Position numbers and translations under genes: made by a program
In this document: positions 12,630-16,385 of the stretch, piece by piece
Layout of the letters: each line of letters opens with the position of its first letter
Numbering within the stretch: the first letter of the stretch is position 1
DNA from: JBFEYJ01 sp041546305
GTDB lineage: Bacteria > Pseudomonadota > Gammaproteobacteria > Thiohalomonadales > Thiohalomonadaceae
Assembly (NCBI GenBank): GCA_041546305.1
Contig: JBFEWO010000053.1
Location: forward strand, 1-16,385
DNA length: 16,385 nucleotides
Reading direction: 5' to 3'
The notes under the pieces: model-generated
Database searches by the model: none
Seen by the model: the letters and a program-made list of their open reading frames with translations, nothing else
What the model was told of the DNA's origin: nothing

Positions 12630-12706
12630 ACACCCATACCATCCATGGTGTTGTACTCTCGGGCTTCATGCCCGTTTGTCAGGGCTTGCCTGACCTGAAT
12701 GGGCAT
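12630..12706 (-). other. Structured 3' region of rplL with alternative stems
   Basis: Starting 13 nt after the rplL stop, the transcript can fold as a two-part stem: six bp (12706-12701 with 12673-12668) enclosing six bp (12694-12689 with 12683-12678). The downstream strand of the outer stem can instead form a separate five-bp hairpin (12674-12670 with 12664-12660). A further five-bp stem joins 12651-12647 to 12634-12630. In E. coli this spacer contains an RNase III processing site, so a processing role is plausible but not shown here. Confidence 0.45.
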
Positions 12707-12719
12707 TGAATTGCCGGTA

Positions 12720-13097
12720 TTACTTCAGCTCGACTTTGGCGCCGGCTTCTTCAAGCTGCTTCTTAAGATCTTCGGCTTCCGCCTTAGCAGCACCTTCCTT
12801 AATGGTGGAGGGCACGCCTTCAACCATGTCCTTGGCTTCTTTCAGGCCAAGACCGGTGACAGCACGAACAGCCTTGATAACGCCGACCTTGTTGTCGCCG
12901 AAGCTGGTCATAACAACGTCGAACTCGTCTTTCTCGGCAGCAGCTTCAGCACCGGCAGCAGCGGCAACAGGAGCAGCAGCTACAGCAGCAGCGGCTGAAA
13001 CACCAAACTTCTCTTCCATTGCCTCGATCAGCTCGACCACTTCCATTACGGACATGTTGGCAATTGTTTCGAGGATATCGTCTTTAGATACGGCCAT
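12720..13097 (-). CDS. rplL: 50S ribosomal protein L7/L12
   Basis: L7/L12 is the multi-copy stalk protein that recruits translational GTPases such as EF-Tu and EF-G. The 125 residues show the usual plan: an N-terminal dimerisation domain (about 1-33), an alanine-rich hinge (about 34-55) and a globular C-terminal domain (57-125) with the factor-binding segment NKVGVIKAVRAVTGLGLKEA. The hinge is encoded by a low-complexity run of GCn codons, visible on the plus strand as repeated gcagc units. The ATG at 13097 follows AGGAG at a spacing of nine bases. It lies 52 nt after rplJ and is probably cotranslated in excess from a strong site, matching its multiple copies per ribosome. Confidence 0.99.
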   Translation of the reverse strand: MAVSKDDILETIANMSVMEVVELIEAMEEKFGVSAAAAVAAAPVAAAAGAEAAAEKDEFDVVMTSFGDNKVGVIKAVRAVTGLGLKEAKDMVEGVPSTIKEGAAKAEAEDLKKQLEEAGAKVELK

Positions 13098-13149
13098 TGT
13101 TCATTACTCCTAATAGCAATAATTTGTTAACCAAAATCGCATTCAGCGC

Positions 13150-13680
13150 TTAGGCAGCGTTCTGCTTCTGATCGCGGATCGCAGCCACAGTACGTACGAG
13201 CTTGCCAGGAACTTCGTTGATAGTACGAGCCAGTTTCTCGACCGGAGCCTTCATGACAGCCATGAGCATGCTGATCGCCTGCTCTTTGGTCGGCATGCTT
13301 GCCAGGCGGTCAAGGTCACCAGCACCAAGCATCTTGCCTCCGATGGAGACCAGCTTGACTACCAACGCCTTGTTATCCTTAGCGAAGTCTTTAAGTACGC
13401 GCGCAGCTGCACCGGGGTCTTCCATGGAAAACGCCAGTACCAGCGGACCTACCATGCCCTCTTTCATGCATTCGAAGTCAGTACCTTCGACAGCACGACG
13501 AGCAAGAGTATTTTTAACCACACGCAGATAAACACCGCTTTCGCGAGCCTTGGCACGCAGTGCGGTCATCTGCTCAGCAGTCAGTCCGTTGTATTCCGCA
13601 CCAATGGCGGAATAAGCACTTGCTGCGACTTCGGCGACTTCAGCAACGATGGTCTTTTTCTGTTCCAGATTGAGAGCCAC
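13150..13680 (-). CDS. rplJ: 50S ribosomal protein L10
   Basis: L10 binds the GTPase-centre region of 23S rRNA and anchors L7/L12 dimers through its C-terminal helix. The 176 residues are about ten longer than the E. coli protein (165). The conserved VVKNTLARRA (54-63) and the L12-binding C-terminal helical region (about 131-172) are visible; the extra length is a short C-terminal tail ending QKQNAA. The start is GTG at 13680 with AGAGGTGA about six bases upstream; the next methionine is codon 38, so GTG is needed. The 247-nt leader contains an L10 leader RNA, so feedback by the L10-L12 complex on its own translation is expected. Confidence 0.98.
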   Translation of the reverse strand: MALNLEQKKTIVAEVAEVAASAYSAIGAEYNGLTAEQMTALRAKARESGVYLRVVKNTLARRAVEGTDFECMKEGMVGPLVLAFSMEDPGAAARVLKDFAKDNKALVVKLVSIGGKMLGAGDLDRLASMPTKEQAISMLMAVMKAPVEKLARTINEVPGKLVRTVAAIRDQKQNAA

Positions 13681-13735
13681 GCGAAATCACCTCTTGCGTA
13701 ATGTGTAATGCAGGGCAATACCCCGTCACCACACC

Positions 13736-13773
13736 ACCCTAGTTAGGGTTACAGCGAATGCTGCACCCACCCT
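13736..13773 (-). promoter_or_regulatory. Alternative-pairing element in the rplJ leader
   Basis: Downstream of the L10-binding core the transcript contains AGGGU (13773-13769), ACCCU (13749-13745) and AGGGU (13740-13736). The middle block can pair with either neighbour. The first pairing is extended by a six-bp stem with an AUUC loop (13765-13750); the second makes a compact hairpin with a four-base loop. Such mutually exclusive helices could link L10 binding to exposure of the rplJ start. The complementarity is seen; the switch is inferred. Confidence 0.4.
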
Positions 13774-13785
13774 TACGATGGCCCT

Positions 13786-13798
13786 CAGGAAAATCCTG
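13786..13798 (-). other. Small hairpin in the rplJ leader
   Basis: A five-bp perfect stem with a three-base loop (CAGGA / UCCUG) lies between the L10-binding core and the alternative-pairing element. It is too short to be significant alone, but forms part of a continuously structured leader. Confidence 0.35.
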
Positions 13799-13808
13799 TT
13801 CGGGAACA

Positions 13809-13865
13809 CCGTCTGCGCAGGTTGTCTGTCGACAATTAAGCCAGGAGCACCTGCGGTCTCCGACG
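13809..13865 (-). promoter_or_regulatory. Ribosomal protein L10 leader RNA (L10-L12 binding site)
   Basis: The minus-strand RNA contains the hallmarks of the bacterial L10 leader: GGAGACC (13861-13855) entering a seven-bp helix CGCAGGU/ACCUGCG (13855-13849 with 13822-13816), then the internal CUUAAU (13840-13835), and closing with GCAGACGG (13816-13809). Together the 5' GGAGACC and 3' GCAGACG strands form the kink-turn-like internal loop that resembles the L10 site on 23S rRNA. It sits about 130 nt upstream of rplJ, the expected position. In E. coli the L10-L12 complex binds here and represses rplJL translation. The assignment rests on recalled consensus, not on a covariance search. Confidence 0.82.
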
Positions 13866-13866
13866 T

Positions 13867-13887
13867 CACCGGTACAAAATACCGGTG
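13867..13887 (-). other. Perfect 8-bp hairpin upstream of the L10 leader
   Basis: Arms CACCGGUA and UACCGGUG pair perfectly around a five-base loop (UUUUG on the minus strand). It directly abuts the L10-binding core. There is no following U-tract, so it is probably part of the leader fold, or a 5' stabiliser, and not a terminator. Confidence 0.5.
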
Positions 13888-13896
13888 GGCCGTATC

Positions 13897-13920
13897 CCCC
13901 CAACAGAAGACTGTTGGGAG
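13897..13920 (-). other. 10-bp hairpin just after rplA
   Basis: Ten base pairs (13920-13911 with 13906-13897, one G-U pair) close a four-base UCUU loop, starting seven bases after the rplA stop. On the minus strand the U-run lies before the stem, not after it, so this is not an intrinsic terminator for rplKA. It could protect the rplKA 3' end or mark a processing site. Confidence 0.5.
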
Positions 13921-13927
13921 AAAAAGC

Positions 13928-14623
13928 TTAGAAACTTAAGGTTGCCTGGTCCACCGAGACACCAGGTCCCATAGTGGTGGAAACCGTAACCTTTCTGAAA
14001 TAAACACCCTTTGCACTGCTCGGCTTTGCTTTCTGCAGGTCAGCCATCAGCGCCTGAAGGTTCTCACGCAGGGCATCTACTTCAAAATCCACTTTTCCGA
14101 TACTGCAATGGATAATGCCTGCTTTATCAGTACGATAGCGAACCTGACCGGCCTTGGCATTTTTTACCGCTGTAGCCACATCAGGAGTAACCGTACCGAC
14201 TTTAGGGTTTGGCATCAGACCACGAGGACCAAGGACTTGACCTAGTTGACCGACAACACGCATTGCGTCCGGGCTAGCAATCACGACGTCGAAGTCCATA
14301 TTGCCCTTCTTTACCTCGTCAGCAAGGTCATCCATACCGACGATATCGGCACCCGCAGCTTTCGCTGCTTCTGCATTGGCACCCTGAGTAAAGACAGCCA
14401 CGCGAACGGTTTTACCGGTGCCATGAGGCAGAACGGTGGCACTGCGAACAACCTGGTCAGATTTCCGCGGATCAACACCTAGATTGACACTAACATCTAC
14501 AGATTCTACGAACTTGGCTGCCGGCATAGACTTCAACAGAGCCAGGGCATCGTCAATCGAATAGCTCTTGCCAGCATCGATCTTTTCGCTGATCGCCTTG
14601 GCGCGTTTAGACAATTTAGCCAT
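13928..14623 (-). CDS. rplA: 50S ribosomal protein L1
   Basis: L1 forms the mobile L1 stalk that releases deacylated tRNA from the E site, and in many bacteria also represses the rplK-rplA mRNA. The 231 residues compare with 234 in E. coli. Conserved segments are VLPHGTGK (64-71), the LGPRGLMPNPKVGTV signature (131-145) and TTMGPGV (216-222). The ATG at 14623 lies only three bases after the rplK stop, and its Shine-Dalgarno GGAGGGGG is inside the last rplK codons, so the two genes are very likely translationally coupled. Confidence 0.99.
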   Translation of the reverse strand: MAKLSKRAKAISEKIDAGKSYSIDDALALLKSMPAAKFVESVDVSVNLGVDPRKSDQVVRSATVLPHGTGKTVRVAVFTQGANAEAAKAAGADIVGMDDLADEVKKGNMDFDVVIASPDAMRVVGQLGQVLGPRGLMPNPKVGTVTPDVATAVKNAKAGQVRYRTDKAGIIHCSIGKVDFEVDALRENLQALMADLQKAKPSSAKGVYFRKVTVSTTMGPGVSVDQATLSF

Positions 14624-14626
14624 TTC

Positions 14627-15058
14627 TTATACCCCCTCCACATCGATACCCATACTGCGTGCTGTACCTGCAATGGTACGAACAGCAGCATCCATATCGG
14701 CAGCCGTCAGATCGGGCATTTTGGTCGATGCGATCTCTTCCAGTTGCGCACGATTGACCTTACCGACCTTATTCATGTTCGGCACGCTGGAGCCAGACTT
14801 GATTCCTGCTGCTTTCTTAAGCAGGATGGACGCTGGCGGGGTCTTAGTGATGAAGGTAAAGCTGCGGTCACTGTATACGGTGATTACGACCGGAGTTGGC
14901 AAGCCCTGCTCCAGACTTTGAGTCTGGGCATTGAATGCTTTACAAAACTCCATAATATTGACACCGTGCTGACCCAGCGCAGGGCCAACAGGCGGACTGG
15001 GGTTGGCCTGACCGGCGGCAACCTGCAGCTTGATATAAGCCTGGATTTTCTTAGCCAT
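14627..15058 (-). CDS. rplK: 50S ribosomal protein L11
   Basis: L11 binds the GTPase-associated centre of 23S rRNA, the thiostrepton site, and is needed for RelA sensing of uncharged tRNA. The 143 residues match the family. The N-terminal domain carries the proline-rich NPSPPVGPALGQHGVNIMEF (19-38); the rRNA-binding C-terminal domain starts near 75 with PPASILLKKAAG and includes KVGKVNRAQLEEIA. The ATG at 15058 follows AGAGGU. A structured leader upstream is a candidate L1 operator. Confidence 0.99.
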   Translation of the reverse strand: MAKKIQAYIKLQVAAGQANPSPPVGPALGQHGVNIMEFCKAFNAQTQSLEQGLPTPVVITVYSDRSFTFITKTPPASILLKKAAGIKSGSSVPNMNKVGKVNRAQLEEIASTKMPDLTAADMDAAVRTIAGTARSMGIDVEGV

Positions 15059-15074
15059 GAAAATTACCTCTTAA

Positions 15075-15101
15075 TGGGTGCAAACGCCTTTCGGCTCCCC
15101 A
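15075..15101 (-). promoter_or_regulatory. Candidate L1 operator hairpin in the rplK leader
   Basis: The leader RNA folds as UGGG/CCCA (15101-15098 with 15078-15075), an asymmetric internal loop (GA against GUUUGCA), and GCC/GGC capped by a GAAA tetraloop. It ends 16 nt before the rplK ATG. In E. coli, L1 represses the rplK-rplA mRNA by binding a two-helix element with an asymmetric loop in this leader, and this element has that general shape and position. The identification is by context and shape only. Confidence 0.5.
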
Positions 15102-15110
15102 GTTAACAAT

Positions 15111-15151
15111 AGAAACAGGCTAGGGATACCAACACATCCCATCGCCTGCCT
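15111..15151 (-). terminator. Terminator-like stem between nusG and rplK
   Basis: An eight-bp outer helix (15151-15144 with 15120-15113, two G-U pairs) and a five-bp inner helix (15140-15136 with 15127-15123) are followed by CUAUUGUU. The U-tract is partial and overlaps the stem, so termination would be weak. It could partly separate secE-nusG from the rplK operon, which has its own promoter in E. coli. I see no convincing promoter here; TATTGT just downstream is at best a poor -10 box. Confidence 0.4.
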
Positions 15152-15161
15152 CTTGAAACTC

Positions 15162-15695
15162 CTAACCTTTTTCGACCTGACCGAACTCAAGATCAACCGG
15201 TGTAGAGCGCCCGAAAATCAGCACTGCAACACGCAGACGACTCTTATCATAGTCGACCTCTTCAACCACACCATTGAAATCGTTGAAAGGGCCATCGATA
15301 ATACGAACCACTTCTCCCGGCTCGTACAATACTTTCGGACGCGGCTTCTCTACCCCTTCCTGTACACGATCAAGAATCGCCATGGCCTCACGTTCGGCAA
15401 TAGGAGCCGGACGATCTGAGGTACCGCCAATAAAGCCCATCACACGAGGCACATCTTTAACCAAGTGCCAGGTGTCGTCATTCATTTCCATTTGTACCAG
15501 CACATAGCCGGGAAAGAACTTCCGATCACTTTTGCGCTTTTGTCCTTCGCGCATTTCGACCACTTCCTCGGTAGGCACCAGAATCTGACCGAACTTATCA
15601 TCCAATCCGCTCCGTGCGATACGCTCTTCCAGCGAACGTTTCACCTGATTCTCGAAGCCGGAATAGGCATGTACGACGTACCAACGCAGCGCCAT
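15162..15695 (-). CDS. nusG: Transcription elongation/termination factor NusG
   Basis: NusG binds elongating RNA polymerase through its N-terminal domain and contacts Rho or ribosomal S10 through its C-terminal KOW domain. The 177 residues compare with 181 in E. coli. The NGN domain shows WYVVHAYSG (5-13) and RKFFPGYVLV (58-67); the KOW domain is EPGEVVRIIDGPFNDFNG (125-142) with the conserved FGRSTPVDLEF segment (161-171), where Phe161 matches the S10/Rho-contact phenylalanine. The ATG at 15695 is five bases after the secE stop, and its Shine-Dalgarno GGGAGC overlaps the end of secE. The stop is TAG. Confidence 0.99.
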   Translation of the reverse strand: MALRWYVVHAYSGFENQVKRSLEERIARSGLDDKFGQILVPTEEVVEMREGQKRKSDRKFFPGYVLVQMEMNDDTWHLVKDVPRVMGFIGGTSDRPAPIAEREAMAILDRVQEGVEKPRPKVLYEPGEVVRIIDGPFNDFNGVVEEVDYDKSRLRVAVLIFGRSTPVDLEFGQVEKG

Positions 15696-15700
15696 TGAAT

Positions 15701-16048
15701 TTAGCTCCCTTGCCCCGTCAAAAGCTGAACACCCCAGGCAAGAAACCAGTCAAATACCCAGAGGATAATCCCGACAAGAACGACCATTGCCATTACCATA
15801 ATAGTCGTTTGCACGGTTTCTTTTCGGGTCGGCCAAACAACTTTGCGGACTTCGACTACTGCACCACGCGTGAATACCACAGCGCCGCCACCGACAGCAG
15901 TACGGCTGGCAATAAAGCCCGCAACGACCACCGCCACAAGCAAGCCCAACACACGTACTACCAGCGCGTACTCTTCGAATGCGTAGAACGCAAACAATGC
16001 GCCACCCAGCACCAGTGCAGCAATCAGTAACTTAATCTTGTCCGCCAT
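15701..16048 (-). CDS. secE: Preprotein translocase subunit SecE
   Basis: SecE clamps SecY in the SecYEG protein-conducting channel of the inner membrane. The 115 residues hold three hydrophobic segments (about 5-23, 29-48 and 82-106). This is the three-helix form of gammaproteobacteria and not the single-helix form of many other bacteria. The essential amphipathic motif EVRKVVWPTRKE (66-77) precedes the last helix. The start at ATG 16048 has AAGGAAAG about ten bases upstream. It lies 37 nt after tRNA-Trp and 5 nt before nusG, the usual secE-nusG pair. Confidence 0.98.
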   Translation of the reverse strand: MADKIKLLIAALVLGGALFAFYAFEEYALVVRVLGLLVAVVVAGFIASRTAVGGGAVVFTRGAVVEVRKVVWPTRKETVQTTIMVMAMVVLVGIILWVFDWFLAWGVQLLTGQGS

Positions 16049-16085
16049 TCTGGTTTAGTCTTTCCTTGCTGAATACAACAAAAAA

Positions 16086-16161
<76 letters not shown>

Positions 16162-16187
16162 AAAACTAGTCAGAACACGAAACGGCA

Positions 16188-16221
16188 AGGTCGCGAGATC
16201 GAGCAATCGACCTCACGACCT
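16188..16221 (-). other. 15-bp hairpin between tuf and tRNA-Trp
   Basis: Arms 16221-16207 and 16202-16188 pair along 15 continuous base pairs, two of them G-U, around a four-base UUGC loop in the minus-strand RNA. It begins 23 nt after the tuf stop and ends 26 nt before the tRNA 5' end. The bases after it (UGCCGUUUCGUGUU) do not form a proper U-tract, so intrinsic termination would be weak. A double-stranded processing site freeing the tRNA from tuf mRNA, or a 3' stabiliser of tuf mRNA, is more likely (inference). Confidence 0.65.
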
Positions 16222-16244
16222 GCTGATTTCACGTTCTTCTGTAA

Positions 16245-16385
16245 TTACTCGATAATCTTAGCGACAACACCAGCGCCAACGGTACGGCCACCTTCGCGGA
16301 TTGCGAAGCGCAGACCCTCTTCCATCGCGATCGGTGCGATCAGGGAGACGGTCATCTGTACGTTGTCACCAGGCATTACCATTTC
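16245..16385 (-). CDS. tufB: Elongation factor Tu, second copy (only the 3' end in window)
   Basis: Only the last 46 codons and the TAA stop are present; the rest lies beyond the right edge. The residues MPGDNVQMTVSLIAPIAMEE and GRTVGAGVVAKIIE are the conserved end of EF-Tu domain III. This segment does not overlap the part of EF-Tu visible at the left edge, so the two copies cannot be compared here. Its position before tRNA-Trp and secE is the usual one for the second tuf gene; the name tufB is by position. Confidence 0.97.
   Translation of the reverse strand, partial: EMVMPGDNVQMTVSLIAPIAMEEGLRFAIREGGRTVGAGVVAKIIE

Noticed and set aside
12630..12653. A seven-codon reading frame (MDGMGVQ) after rplL as a leader peptide
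   Set aside because: It has no Shine-Dalgarno, ends in a TGA after seven codons, and overlaps a hairpin; nothing supports translation.
12950..13000. Repeated gcagc units as a tandem repeat or CRISPR-like element
   Set aside because: They encode the alanine-rich hinge of L7/L12 and are ordinary coding low complexity.

Overview
This window carries the ancestral bacterial block of translation and transcription genes, all on the minus strand. Read in the direction of transcription (high to low coordinates) the order is: the last 46 codons of one EF-Tu gene, tRNA-Trp(CCA), secE, nusG, rplK, rplA, rplJ, rplL, rpoB, rpoC, rpsL, rpsG, fusA, and the first 331 codons of a second EF-Tu gene. The protein sequences point to a gammaproteobacterium: RpoB and RpoC have E. 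coli-like lengths and zinc/active-site cysteine positions, SecE has three membrane segments, and EF-G is of the gammaproteobacterial type. In E. coli the rpoBC cluster and the str operon (rpsL-rpsG-fusA-tufA) lie at separate loci. Here rpoC runs straight into rpsL, as in Pseudomonas, Xanthomonas and the betaproteobacteria. Genus cannot be fixed from the sequence; a Chromatiales-like lineage is only a guess.

Layout. 16385-16049: EF-Tu 3' end, a long hairpin, tRNA-Trp. 16048-15162: secE-nusG, 5 nt apart. 15161-15059: a spacer with a terminator-like stem and a candidate L1 operator hairpin. 15058-13928: rplK-rplA, 3 nt apart and probably translationally coupled. 13927-13681: a 247-nt leader with the L10 leader RNA. 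13680-12720: rplJ-rplL. 12719-12487: a 233-nt spacer with a clear hairpin plus U-tract, equivalent to the known rplL-rpoB attenuator. 12486-4171: rpoB-rpoC. 4170-4033: a spacer with a near-consensus sigma70 promoter and a terminator-like leader hairpin in front of rpsL. 4032-1: rpsL-rpsG-fusA-tuf. No stretch longer than 300 bases lacks a gene.

The genes supply ribosomal stalk and decoding proteins (L11, L1, L10, L7/L12, S12, S7), elongation factors (EF-Tu twice, EF-G), the core RNA polymerase (beta, beta'), the elongation factor NusG and the translocon subunit SecE. Their output must be balanced, and the spacers carry the likely controls: an L1 site before rplK, the L10 leader before rplJ, an attenuator before rpoB, and a separate promoter with a possible attenuator before rpsL.

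I found no mobile element, CRISPR array, defence system or unknown protein-coding gene. The genes are ordinary housekeeping genes. What deserves a second look is the structured RNA in the spacers: several long hairpins and mutually exclusive stems that a gene-only annotation would miss. Long open frames on the plus strand are antisense shadows of strongly codon-biased genes.
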